NCBI GenBank assembly: GCA_028717345.1
Contig: JAQUNZ010000001.1
Span: 17,337-81,336 of the forward strand
DNA: 64,000 nucleotides
Source: Candidatus Methanoperedens sp.
GTDB taxonomy: Archaea; Halobacteriota; Methanosarcinia; Methanosarcinales; Methanoperedenaceae
Reading direction: 5' to 3'
Shown: positions 49,244 through 57,679 of the stretch, in pieces
Position numbering within the stretch: position 1 is the first letter of the stretch
How the letters are laid out: the number at the start of each line of letters is the position of its first letter
Notes under the pieces: model-generated
Database searches by the model: none
The model's input: only the letters and a program-made list of their open reading frames with translations
Told to the model about the DNA's origin: nothing
Position numbers and translations under genes: made by a program

Positions 49244-50572
49244 ATGATATTTGGTAAAAAGAAAAAGGTGGCGGATACAAAGGCTAAACCACCTGGGGAT
49301 ACCCCTCCAAAAGGCGAAACAATTGAAGGAGGCGCCACCATGTGGATAACCAAAGGCAATAACCTTGTGGAGAGCAGTATGTATGCAGAAGCGATACAGT
49401 GTTACGATAAAGCACTTGAGATAAATCCCATATCTGTGGAAGTCCTGAACAACAGGGGACTTGCACTTGCAAGAACAGGGCGTCTGGGTGATGCCGTAAA
49501 GTCGTATGACCTGGCACTTGTTCAAAAACCCGGCGATCCTGAAGTTTTATATAACAAAGGGATAGCGCTTGCTCAGATGGGAAAAGCAGCCGATGCGCTT
49601 GAGTGTTATGATAAACTTCTGGCTGCAGATCCCGCGGACGCAAACACCTGGTGCAGCAAAGGCGATGTGCTTTTTGAAGCTGGAAACTATGATCAGGCTC
49701 TAATGGCATATGATAGGTCTATCCAGTTAAACCCGAAGGATGAAACTGCCTGGAATAACAGGGGAATGACTCTTGTAAAGTTCAATCGCTATGAAGAAGC
49801 CATTGAATCATATGATAAAGCCCTGGAGATCAATCCCAGGATCGAAAAGATATGGAGCAATAAAGGGCTTGCAATAGCAAAAATGAATGAAAAGCAAGAT
49901 CAGGTCGATCTACAGAAGATCGCCGCTACCCTTCCTAAAGAGGTAAAAACAGACTCTCAGGTAAAGCCAGGATCAGGAGAACTGCAGAAAAGGGAGGATG
50001 TTACTGAAGTTCCTGTTATAAGGTCGTTGATGGAAAAAACGATTCCAGGGTTTGAGGAACAGGCGGCAGTTAAGCCTGAAACTGTTATAACTCCTGTTAG
50101 TATGGCAGATACTTCAAGAAAAGATGGGCAAGAACCCCTGATAAACAGACCTGCAGCAGTTCAAGAGCCTACATCGCTCGATGAAAACATGGTGAAAGGG
50201 AATCAACTGTATTCAGCAGGGAAATACGAAGAAGCAATTGAATGCTATTCAAAGCTGCTTGAAAAAGATATTAACAATAAAACCGCCTGGAACAATAAAG
50301 GGCTTGCTCTTGGCAAAATTGGAAGGCTCTTTGAAGCAATCGGCTGCTACGATAAAGCGCTTGAAATAGCTCCAAATGACAATGTGGTCATTAATAATAA
50401 AGCGAGTGCACTTTTTAAGAAAGGGCTTGTCAGCGAGGCACTGGAATGTTTCAAGATCACACTTGTTAGAGATCCGGGGAATAAGACTGCAAACAGGGGC
50501 ATAGAACTGTGCAACAAATATTTCGCAAATTCTGGAAAAAAAGATAGCGTGGTGACATCATTATCAACTTGA
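49244..50572 (+). CDS. TPR-repeat scaffold protein
   Basis: The 442-residue soluble protein has a short basic start (MIFGKKKKVADTKAKPPGDT). Five TPR repeats follow (about 35-225), each in the form 'NNRGLALARTGRLGDAVKSY' or 'YNKGIALAQMGKAADALECY'. A Pro/Lys-rich linker (about 225-310) precedes three more TPRs (GNQLYSAGKYEEAIECYSKL, NKGLALGKIGRLFEAIGCYD and NKASALFKKGLVSEALECFK). TPRs mediate protein contacts. It lies between the pseudopilin genes and the KaiC-like gene on the same strand. I infer a cytoplasmic scaffold for that system. It has its own TATA-like promoter (acttaaatatc near 49200). Confidence 0.85.
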   Translation: MIFGKKKKVADTKAKPPGDTPPKGETIEGGATMWITKGNNLVESSMYAEAIQCYDKALEINPISVEVLNNRGLALARTGRLGDAVKSYDLALVQKPGDPEVLYNKGIALAQMGKAADALECYDKLLAADPADANTWCSKGDVLFEAGNYDQALMAYDRSIQLNPKDETAWNNRGMTLVKFNRYEEAIESYDKALEINPRIEKIWSNKGLAIAKMNEKQDQVDLQKIAATLPKEVKTDSQVKPGSGELQKREDVTEVPVIRSLMEKTIPGFEEQAAVKPETVITPVSMADTSRKDGQEPLINRPAAVQEPTSLDENMVKGNQLYSAGKYEEAIECYSKLLEKDINNKTAWNNKGLALGKIGRLFEAIGCYDKALEIAPNDNVVINNKASALFKKGLVSEALECFKITLVRDPGNKTANRGIELCNKYFANSGKKDSVVTSLST

Positions 50573-50603
50573 TTAACAAACAAATATAATTAAAGGATCA
50601 AAA

Positions 50604-51392
50604 ATGGCTGAAAATCCTATAAAAGCTGTACTCAAAGAGCAAGCAAGGGCTGCTGCCGCAACTGAAATAGTTGCAGATAAGATCCCTGAGCAGTTAACCC
50701 GGAGTACTTCAATAGCAATTCTTGACCGCACAATAGGAGGTGGACTACCTTCAGGTTCAGTGGTTTATATCTACGCAGACCCGAAATCAATGGCTGAGGT
50801 ATTTCTCTATCAATTCACTCAGGCGCGAAAGAGCTATTATTTCTGCAACGAAAGGCGTCCTCAATATGTGATGCGCGACATAAAGAACTACGGTTTTTCT
50901 ACAGATAATGTCACATTCGTTGACATATACAGCGCATATTATCTAACAGCCCAGGGAGAAATGGTGGACAACGTGGGAAATGAATTCGTCGATGCCAAGA
51001 TAGTGGAATTCACAGAAGCGACCCTGAAAAAAATACTGGCACAGGACGAATCCGATATTAATATTATCTTCGATTCTTTTTCGTTTTATCTTAACCTGAA
51101 CGTTAACCCGGGTGTTATCAAGCGACTTATAAATACTATCTATGAAACTACAAAACACCTTAACTGCCTGGCTTTTTTATACGGCTTAAAAGATACACAT
51201 AAAAATCAAATTGAGAATGAGATCTTGAAGGCATGCGATTCCATATTTGATGTAGAGCTTGAAAAGACCGGGGATAAGCTTATAAACCGCCTGTCAATAC
51301 CAAAGCTCAGAGGCAGGGTGCCGACAATGGAAATGGTGAAGTTCAGAGTAGGAGAAGGTGTCCAGATAGATACCACGAAAGATATCGCCTGA
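50604..51392 (+). CDS. KaiC/RAD55-like protein with a degenerate P-loop
   Basis: This 262-residue RecA-fold protein resembles HTR-like/KaiC-family archaeal proteins. TSIAILDRTIGGGLPSGSVV is the usual lead-in to the Walker A loop, but the loop itself reads YIYADPKSMAEVFLYQF. It lacks G-x-x-x-x-G-K-T/S. The Walker B position is intact (INIIFDSFSFYLNL), and SYYFCNERRPQYVMRDIKNY and VELEKTGDKLINRLSIPKLR follow the family. It probably does not hydrolyse ATP and may act as a regulator or structural partner, as some FlaH- or KaiC-related proteins do. It is 31 bases after the TPR gene and likely co-transcribed. Confidence 0.78.
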   Translation: MAENPIKAVLKEQARAAAATEIVADKIPEQLTRSTSIAILDRTIGGGLPSGSVVYIYADPKSMAEVFLYQFTQARKSYYFCNERRPQYVMRDIKNYGFSTDNVTFVDIYSAYYLTAQGEMVDNVGNEFVDAKIVEFTEATLKKILAQDESDINIIFDSFSFYLNLNVNPGVIKRLINTIYETTKHLNCLAFLYGLKDTHKNQIENEILKACDSIFDVELEKTGDKLINRLSIPKLRGRVPTMEMVKFRVGEGVQIDTTKDIA

Positions 51393-51454
51393 AGACTCAA
51401 TCGATCTTAAGTGGCTACCACAGGTTTATTTTAATCAACGCCTATCTGGTTGCG

Positions 51455-52246
51455 ATGAAAAAGATACTTCTGACCAATGACGACGGGGTGTATTCTACCG
51501 GTCTTAAAGCCGCTTATGATAGCATACGTGACCTGGGAGATGTGACCGTAGTTGCGCCGTCCTCACAAAAAAGCGGTGTGGGGCGCGGAATATCCATATT
51601 CGAACCTCTGCGAGTATCTGAGGCTAATGTGAACGGTTTCAGGGCGCATGCAGTTGCAGGCACTCCTACGGATTCAGTGATTCTTGGTATTTTCGCTATA
51701 ATGAAAGAGTATCCAGACCTTGTGCTGTCAGGTTTCAACGTGGGTGAGAACATCAGTACAGACACCGTTACCACAAGCGGGACGATCGGTGCGGCACTTG
51801 AAGCCGCAAGCTACGGGATACCAGCTATAGCCGCTTCTCTGCAGGTGCTTGATGAGGGTGATAAGTTCGATGATCACCACGCATACGATTATGACTTTGA
51901 AGTTGGCATAAGCATTGTGAACAGGATAACAAAAAACGTTCTTGAGAGAGGGCTTCCTGAGGGAGTTGATCTGCTGAATGTCAATATACCAAAGCATGCC
52001 GCCCCGGATACTGAGATCGAGATAACAAGACTTGCGCGAAAAATATTCATGACAGGTGTGGAGGAGCGGTTTGATCCCAGGGGAAGACCTTACTACTGGA
52101 TCAACGGAGAACTTATCCGCGATGCTGAAGAAGGGACTGATGTGAGGGCTGTGATGAAAAAGGGTCATATCTCAGTGACGCCGCTGTCGCTTGATTCTAC
52201 CGCAAGGGTGGATTTTAAGGATATCCAGAGATTGCTGTTTGCCTGA
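51455..52246 (+). CDS. surE: 5'/3'-nucleotidase SurE
   Basis: The 263-residue metal-dependent phosphatase acts on nucleoside monophosphates. The N-terminus MKKILLTNDDGVYSTGLKAA has the NDDG metal site. VVAPSSQKSGVGRGISIFEP supplies the Ser/Asn ligand region, VAGTPTDSVILGIFAIM the substrate loop, and LVLSGFNVGENISTDTVTTS GTIGAALEAAS the GxN-x-G signature. The C-terminal tail (FDPRGRPYYWINGELIRDAE) is the dimer/tetramer arm. It is a single gene with an AT-rich region upstream. It is unrelated in function to the pilin operon before it. Confidence 0.95.
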   Translation: MKKILLTNDDGVYSTGLKAAYDSIRDLGDVTVVAPSSQKSGVGRGISIFEPLRVSEANVNGFRAHAVAGTPTDSVILGIFAIMKEYPDLVLSGFNVGENISTDTVTTSGTIGAALEAASYGIPAIAASLQVLDEGDKFDDHHAYDYDFEVGISIVNRITKNVLERGLPEGVDLLNVNIPKHAAPDTEIEITRLARKIFMTGVEERFDPRGRPYYWINGELIRDAEEGTDVRAVMKKGHISVTPLSLDSTARVDFKDIQRLLFA

Positions 52247-52338
52247 TCGTAAGTTTTAAGACTTGATAAATGAGAATTGTGTTATTCAATAAGATTGAAT
52301 ATTATCAAAAAAGTATATACAGGCATTGGCTTTTAGTC

Positions 52339-52355
52339 CGGGGTTTGTGACTGAA
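52339..52355 (+). repeat. IS200/IS605-type right-end motif without its IS
   Basis: The 17-mer cggggtttgtgactgaa is identical to the one beside the tnpA remnant at 29677-29693 (opposite strand). It lies in the 191-base gap between surE and the GNAT gene, with no transposase frame left. I take it as a solo end or scar. The rest of the gap shows nothing. Confidence 0.5.
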
Positions 52356-52437
52356 GGCGATAGGCGTTCTCGTGCATCCTATTGATATATTCTCAAATTT
52401 AACATCTGTTATCATAAAATTTGGGCACTAACAGAAT

Positions 52438-52995
52438 TTAGTTCTCAAATTGTTTTAGAGATTCCTTTGTTCTCATCGTGGCAACTATTGGATACATATT
52501 CAGGTACATCTTGGGGAACTCACTGTGTCTGTACTTTTCTACCATTTTAAAATTGTGTTTATCATAAAAAACAGTAGATTCTGGCTTAGAATCTACTGTG
52601 ATATACCGGCATCCAATATCATTAGAAACAGAGATCGCCTTACCTATAGCAGCCAATAATATGTATCTACCCACGCCCCTTTTTTCTAATCTCCTATCTA
52701 CTGCAAGCCTTGCAATCTTAATGGCTGGATATTTACGATAAGGATAACCGTCAATTTTATCACTTTTATCCACCGCTTCAACTTCAAGAGTATCTGCAAC
52801 TAATGTGAGGTAACCCGCTATACTTTTGTCCCAAAAACATAAATAAGTTCTACTCGTCATGTTCTCTTGGTCTCCAAAAGCATCGTTTTTCAAAAAATCG
52901 TTTAATTCTGAGTTATTGGAATCAAAAGAAATAAGTTCGTGCCTTTTGGTTAAAGGCTCAATCCAAAGCTCATCATAATGGATTTGTTCCATCAA
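52438..52995 (-). CDS. GNAT acetyltransferase, probable toxin of a toxin-antitoxin pair
   Basis: The 185-residue single GNAT domain has LWIEPLTKRHELISFDSNNS ELNDFLKN at the N-terminus. The 'F-x-S/C-x-x-x-x-L-x-x-F-L' start is shared with TacT/AtaT-type aminoacyl-tRNA acetylating toxins. The acetyl-CoA loop is intact: IARLAVDRRLEKRGVGRYIL. CRYITVDSKPESTVFYDKHN then FKMVEKY completes the domain. It follows a small 48-residue ORF by 6 bases, the usual antitoxin position. The target is unknown. Confidence 0.83.
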   Translation of the reverse strand: MMEQIHYDELWIEPLTKRHELISFDSNNSELNDFLKNDAFGDQENMTSRTYLCFWDKSIAGYLTLVADTLEVEAVDKSDKIDGYPYRKYPAIKIARLAVDRRLEKRGVGRYILLAAIGKAISVSNDIGCRYITVDSKPESTVFYDKHNFKMVEKYRHSEFPKMYLNMYPIVATMRTKESLKQFEN

Positions 52996-53001
52996 ATTTC
53001 T

Positions 53002-53148
53002 TTAAAATGGATGAGCTTTGTAGATACGCATAGCTTCTTTGAACATTTCTACCTGTTCTTTGGTGACTTTTGGATTCTTTTCATTCTCCCAGAAGTCTTC
53101 TGCATCCTTCCCTTCTAAGATTAATCCTAATTCAATCGGTCTTGCCAT
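53002..53148 (-). CDS. Small probable antitoxin of the GNAT toxin
   Basis: This ORF is too short for the track: 48 residues from ATG 53148, MARPIELGLILEGKDAEDFW, then ENEKNPKVTKEQVEMFKEAM and RIYKAHPF. It is acidic with a helical C-terminal half, typical of antitoxins that embrace GNAT toxins. It does not look like the usual DUF1778 ribbon-helix-helix. The repeats at 53206-53252 lie in its promoter region. The toxin-antitoxin reading is from gene order and size. Confidence 0.65.
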   Translation of the reverse strand: MARPIELGLILEGKDAEDFWENEKNPKVTKEQVEMFKEAMRIYKAHPF

Positions 53149-53205
53149 TTTATTCACCAGTTATATTTCATTTTATCTTTACAATCTCATTATACTTCAC
53201 GAACT

Positions 53206-53252
53206 CAATAATAATCATATTATTGTAATACGATAGTCTTATTATTGTAATA
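53206..53252 (-). promoter_or_regulatory. Operator candidate: palindrome plus direct repeats before the GNAT pair
   Basis: The palindrome caataata-atca-tattattg (53206-53225) is followed by two perfect copies of tattattgtaata (53218-53230 and 53240-53252) 22 bases apart, two helical turns. They are 58-104 bases upstream of the antitoxin ATG and overlap AT-rich promoter sequence. Toxin-antitoxin operons usually bind their own complex at such repeats. Beyond it, the gap 53253-53483 shows no gene. Confidence 0.55.
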
Positions 53253-53483
53253 TATGTAGTGCTCATATTTATATTGTTCCCACTTTTTCCCACCCCATAG
53301 GAACTTTCGTTTCGTAGACATCTCAAATTCTTCCATTTATTTCGCTTCCTTTGTTTCGTGCCCCTTCCTGCCGATAAAAACCAAAACAACATTCGGCGAT
53401 ATAAACCTCATGCACCCTTCGTTGATGCCCCGCACAGAGCGAAGCGACTTGAGTGTACCAACAAATAATGTAACGGTCACGAA

Positions 53484-54407
53484 TTAAGCCGTTATCTTTG
53501 TGCCAGCCCTGCCTTCGATGGCTTGCAGGGCTTTATCAAGGCTTGAAATGATCGCATGTTTTCCACCTGATCTTACGAACTGCACCGCAGCGAGAATCTT
53601 AGGCTCCATGCTGCCTTTCCCGAAATGCCCTTCCTTGATATACCGTTCTGCCTCGCTAACCGTCATTTCATCAATATCAACCTGGTTCTTTTTTCCGTAA
53701 AAAAGCGCCGCCTTCTCTACATCTGTTAGTATAAGGAAGGTCTCTGCTCCCACTGCATTAGCAAGCAGGCTGCCTGTCAGGTCTTTGTCAACAACTGCTT
53801 CAACACCTGCCAGAATATCATTTCTCCTGACAACAGGTATCCCGCCCCCGCCTGCGGCAATGACTATAATACCTGAATGAACAAGATCTTTGATCGCTTC
53901 TTCCTCTACTATCTTTTTCGGCATGGGCGAAGCAACCACGCGCCTGTATCCTTTTTTATCCATGATCATCCGTATTCCGTTCTCTATCATCTTGCGGGCT
54001 TTGAATTCAGGATAATACAAACCTATTGGTTTTGTGGGATTTTCAAAAGATACACACGAATCATCAACAAGCACCTGCGTCAATAGAGTCACAACCTGTT
54101 TGTTAATCCTTTTCTCTTTCAACCTGTTGCCAATGGACTGCTGGAGCAAATACCCGATAAGTCCCTGCGTCTGAGCCCCGCATACGTCAAGGGGCTGGGG
54201 ATGAACAAGACCGCACTCCTCCTGCATTGCCAGGATGTTCCCGATCTGGGGACCATTGCCATGCGTCAGGACGACATCATAACCTTTCCGGATGATCTCA
54301 ACTATCTCACCTGCTGTGTTGTCTATCAGCCTCTGCTGCTCCTGCGGATTTCCCTTTTCCGGATTAAGTATCGCATTCCCGCCTATAGCGATCATGATGG
54401 TGCCCAT
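53484..54407 (-). CDS. arcC: Carbamate kinase
   Basis: The 307-residue enzyme of the amino-acid kinase fold moves phosphate between carbamoyl phosphate and ADP. MIAIGGNAILNPEKGNPQEQ and VVLTHGNGPQIGNILAMQEE are the N-terminal substrate and nucleotide motifs. VASPMPKKIVEEEAIKDLVH, VIAAGGGGIPVVRRND and FLILTDVEKAALFYGKKNQ follow. GSMEPKILAAVQFVRSGGKH is the C-terminal signature. No arcA or arcB is next to it, so a full arginine-deiminase operon is not shown. In archaea the enzyme may work with carbamoyl-phosphate metabolism more widely. It is 12 bases downstream of topA on the same strand. Confidence 0.94.
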   Translation of the reverse strand: MGTIMIAIGGNAILNPEKGNPQEQQRLIDNTAGEIVEIIRKGYDVVLTHGNGPQIGNILAMQEECGLVHPQPLDVCGAQTQGLIGYLLQQSIGNRLKEKRINKQVVTLLTQVLVDDSCVSFENPTKPIGLYYPEFKARKMIENGIRMIMDKKGYRRVVASPMPKKIVEEEAIKDLVHSGIIVIAAGGGGIPVVRRNDILAGVEAVVDKDLTGSLLANAVGAETFLILTDVEKAALFYGKKNQVDIDEMTVSEAERYIKEGHFGKGSMEPKILAAVQFVRSGGKHAIISSLDKALQAIEGRAGTKITA

Positions 54408-54419
54408 ATAAATTAAAGA

Positions 54420-56516
54420 TCACTCTTTCTTTGCCAATTTCTTTTTTGGTACCTTTTTTGGTACGGTTTCTGGAACAATACTCTCTGACCTTTCTGACCC
54501 GTTCTTCTTCTCCTCTTCAAGTTTCTTTTGCCACTCAATGAAATTGCAGTGAGGGCATCCGATATCCCAGGGACGCTTCCCTTTATTTATTATCTTGATG
54601 AAATAAAGACCGTGCAGTTCACACTGCTTATCAGTGACCACTATTTGCCCGGATTTCGGAAGGGGAAGGGAAAAATCACACTTTGGATATCCTGAACATC
54701 CGATAAACCGTGAGCCTTTTTTGGATTTCCTTATTATCAGGTCTGATGAACATTTCTTGCACGTCCCGATAATGCGGTCTTCGTAAAGACCGTTCCTCAG
54801 GGATTCACTTATCAGGTCTTTGTTCTTGTCCATGTCCTTGAAAACCCCGCCAAGCATCTCCCTGGATTCCTGGATAACGAAATCCTCTGTGATCTTGCCT
54901 TCTGATATCTCATCCATATCAGTCTCAAGTTTACTTGTCATCTCAGGCTTTGTGATCGTATTTGCGTACTTCTCAAGAGCTTCGATAACAGCATATGCTG
55001 TTCTTGTGGGCTGGAGGGGATTACCCACAACATAGGCTCTTGAGTACAGTTTTGAGATTATTTCATGGCGTGTGGATTTAGTGCCAAGGCCCAGGTCTTC
55101 CATTATTTTTATCAGGTGTCCCTGCCCGTATCTTGAAGGAGGCTGAGTCTCTTTACCTGCAAGGTTCGTTTCTTTGACCGTAAGGACCTGTCCCTCCTTA
55201 AGCTGGGGAAGGAGCCTGTCCTCGGGGACGTTATATGAATAATACCATCGCCATCCCGGCTCGATCAATCTTGCGCCGTTAGCTCCAAAATCCTCACCGC
55301 TTATATCCACGGTCACTGCCATAGTCTCCCACCTTGTTTCACCTGCAAATGTCGCAAAGAAACGGCGGACGACAAGTTCGTATATCTTCCACTCATCTTC
55401 CCTGAGTTCGCTTCGTTTAACAGGAGTTGCCGGGTGTATTGGCGGGTGGTCTGTGGTCTCTTTCTTGCCTCTTGTGGGCGTCAGGTCTCCTGTGAGGAGC
55501 TTTTGCGCATACTCGTGGAATTCAGTGTTCAAAAATGATTCCATAATGCCTTTGGTATCAAGCGTGGCAGGATAAACGGTATTATCGGTACGCGGGTACG
55601 AAATAAAACCATTGACATACAGATACTCTGCTATCCGCATGGCATTGGCTGGAGATACCCCTATCGCGCTTGCAGCTCTCAGGAACTCTGTTGTATTGAA
55701 CGGGGTTGGAGGTTTCTCGCTTCGTTTTCCTGTTTCGATGCTTTTGACGATCCCGGTCTTTCCGAGCTTTGCATGGACCGCTTCTGCTTCAGCTTTATCA
55801 AGGAACCTCCCTTTCTTATGCTGCGCCTCGAATTCGCCGCCATTCGCAAGTATCGCATAGATTTCCCAGTATGGGACAGGTACGAAAATGTCCCTTTCTT
55901 TTTCCCGGTTCACAAGTATTGCAAGGGTTGGCGACTGGACGCGCCCCACAGAAAGGAACTTGTCCCCGAGCCTTCCTGAACTCAGTGAGACAAAACGGGT
56001 CAGCACTGCGCCCCATACCAGGTCTATGATCTGTCTGGATTCGCCTGCTGCTGCAAGGTTAAAATCGATCTTCGTGGGCGAAGCAAAAGCCTGCTTTATT
56101 TCTGCCGGTGTTATTGTGCTGTAATGAACGCGGTCTGCTGGAACATCAGGATTTATCTTCTGTATGACTTTTAGCGCCTCAACACCGATCAGTTCTCCTT
56201 CCCTGTCGTAGTCAGTGGCTATTGTGAGATGCTTTGCTTCTTTTCCAAGTTTGCGAAGCGCCGTGACAATGTTGGCATGCGTGGGTGATGTGTGGATATC
56301 TGCATGGATGAGTTCTTTAAGGTCGGTCTTTTGCCAGTTATTATATTCCTTCGGGAAATCCACTTCCACGATATGCCCGGATAGACCTATTACCGCCGTT
56401 TCGTCATATTTATAAGTATCAACACCGTTGATCCTCTCTTTTTTCGGCTTCTTTTCGGATAGTATAGCCGCGATCCTCTTCGCTGTGTCGTGCTTTTCTG
56501 TAATTATTAGATGCAT
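54420..56516 (-). CDS. topA: DNA topoisomerase I (type IA)
   Basis: The 698-residue enzyme relaxes negative supercoils. The TOPRIM domain has LIITEKHDTAKRIAAILSEK and TIATDYDREGELIGVEALK (the DxD-x-E acidic site). Domain IV/II has AAGESRQIIDLVWGAVLTRF and LSVGRVQSPTLAILV. The active-site tyrosine is in NGFISYPRTDNTVYP. The C-terminal part carries a topoisomerase zinc finger (CKKCSSDLIIRKSKKGSRFI with GCSGYPKCDF), a second CELHG...CPHC pair and a basic tail. It is archaeal in length. The carbamate kinase gene follows 12 bases downstream. Confidence 0.95.
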   Translation of the reverse strand: MHLIITEKHDTAKRIAAILSEKKPKKERINGVDTYKYDETAVIGLSGHIVEVDFPKEYNNWQKTDLKELIHADIHTSPTHANIVTALRKLGKEAKHLTIATDYDREGELIGVEALKVIQKINPDVPADRVHYSTITPAEIKQAFASPTKIDFNLAAAGESRQIIDLVWGAVLTRFVSLSSGRLGDKFLSVGRVQSPTLAILVNREKERDIFVPVPYWEIYAILANGGEFEAQHKKGRFLDKAEAEAVHAKLGKTGIVKSIETGKRSEKPPTPFNTTEFLRAASAIGVSPANAMRIAEYLYVNGFISYPRTDNTVYPATLDTKGIMESFLNTEFHEYAQKLLTGDLTPTRGKKETTDHPPIHPATPVKRSELREDEWKIYELVVRRFFATFAGETRWETMAVTVDISGEDFGANGARLIEPGWRWYYSYNVPEDRLLPQLKEGQVLTVKETNLAGKETQPPSRYGQGHLIKIMEDLGLGTKSTRHEIISKLYSRAYVVGNPLQPTRTAYAVIEALEKYANTITKPEMTSKLETDMDEISEGKITEDFVIQESREMLGGVFKDMDKNKDLISESLRNGLYEDRIIGTCKKCSSDLIIRKSKKGSRFIGCSGYPKCDFSLPLPKSGQIVVTDKQCELHGLYFIKIINKGKRPWDIGCPHCNFIEWQKKLEEEKKNGSERSESIVPETVPKKVPKKKLAKKE

Positions 56517-56639
56517 CGTATCCTCAGACCACTCCGATTAAGCCAGTTAGTTACATAAATAGATTTGGGCGAAAAAAAAGGAAAATCTGATAGATTTGGA
56601 TATAATTTTGGCAAATATCTTTAAATAAGTAAAGCAAAG

Positions 56640-56834
56640 ATGGATATTATGAGAAAAACGATCTTTGTTGCTTTCATTGCATCCATATGCTATTTTATCA
56701 TATACATATTGATTACATATTCTTTACAGAATGCAGCATTTGATTGGCAAAGTGCCTTGAAAGGCGCAGTGGTTTTCTGGGTATTTATCTATCTTGTGCA
56801 TTTTTTCCTTAACAGGGCAGAGCAATCAGTTTAA
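56640..56834 (+). CDS. Small two-helix membrane protein
   Basis: The 64-residue protein has two helices: TIFVAFIASICYFIIYILIT and GAVVFWVFIYLVHFFLNRAE. It has a short polar link and no recognisable motif. A strong TATA-like ctttaaata lies about 20-25 bases before the start and could give a leaderless message. No function can be suggested. Confidence 0.55.
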   Translation: MDIMRKTIFVAFIASICYFIIYILITYSLQNAAFDWQSALKGAVVFWVFIYLVHFFLNRAEQSV

Positions 56835-56923
56835 AGTAACATTGCGCAACACCAAACTTTTTTACAGCCCTTTTTCAGAAACCATTAATATCACAACCAC
56901 GGTTTAAGGGGCGAGGAATCCCA

Positions 56924-57679
56924 TTGAAAGCAACCGCATTCACTGTTGAAAAAATCCCACTTATAAAGCCTGGTGACAATATCGGGAAAATCATATCTGA
57001 AAGAACAAAGCTCGAAGAACATGATATCGTTATCATCTCATCCACTGTTGTATCAAAATCCGAGAACCGGATGCGTTCAATTAACAATATCTGTGCCACT
57101 GAAAAAGCAAAAAATATCGCTTTAAAGAACGGCAATGAGCCGGAATTCGTACAGGCAGTGCTTGACGAAAGCATCGAAGTGCTGCTTGAATACCCTTTCC
57201 TTCTTGTCTGTACAAAAAATGGAAGTGTCTGCGTGAACGCCGGCATTGACCGCTCGAATGTTGAAGGTTCTAATGTTCTCCTGCTTCCGGAAAACCCTGA
57301 TGAAAGCGCAAGAAAAATAAAGGATGGGTTGTTTAATTTAACCGGGAAAAAAGTAAGTGTGATTATCACAGACACTAACGGCAGGGCTTTCAGGATAGGG
57401 CAGACTGGCGCTGCTGTCGGTATAGCTGGAATAAAAGCCATGCGTGACTGGCGCGGAACCTGTGACCTTTTCGGGAGAATTCTTGAAGTAAAGAACGAGG
57501 GTGTGGTGGATGAACTTGCCTGTTTTGCCAATCTCCTGATGGGCGAAGGTGACGGCGGCACTCCGGTCGTAGTGATCCACGGTCTTGAAATGTATGATGA
57601 ATCAGGCGTTATCAGTGACCTTTTCAGACCTGAGAATGAAGACGTGATAAGAAAAGCGCTCAGATCTCTGTCAGCCTGA
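56924..57679 (+). CDS. cofE: F420-0:gamma-glutamyl ligase
   Basis: The 251-residue enzyme adds L-glutamates to F420-0 (GTP-dependent), finishing coenzyme F420. It starts with TTG 56924, supported by GGGGCGAGG 14 bases ahead. ITDTNGRAFRIGQTGAAVGI is the conserved metal and substrate core. IVIISSTVVSKSENRMRSIN is the N-terminal nucleotide-binding part, and CTKNGSVCVNAGIDRSNVEG and ADLLMGEGDGG-type LLMGEGDGGTPVVVI also match. The last 20 bases overlap the convergent HD-domain gene. F420 carries electrons in methane metabolism of this lineage. Confidence 0.94.
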   Translation: MKATAFTVEKIPLIKPGDNIGKIISERTKLEEHDIVIISSTVVSKSENRMRSINNICATEKAKNIALKNGNEPEFVQAVLDESIEVLLEYPFLLVCTKNGSVCVNAGIDRSNVEGSNVLLLPENPDESARKIKDGLFNLTGKKVSVIITDTNGRAFRIGQTGAAVGIAGIKAMRDWRGTCDLFGRILEVKNEGVVDELACFANLLMGEGDGGTPVVVIHGLEMYDESGVISDLFRPENEDVIRKALRSLSA

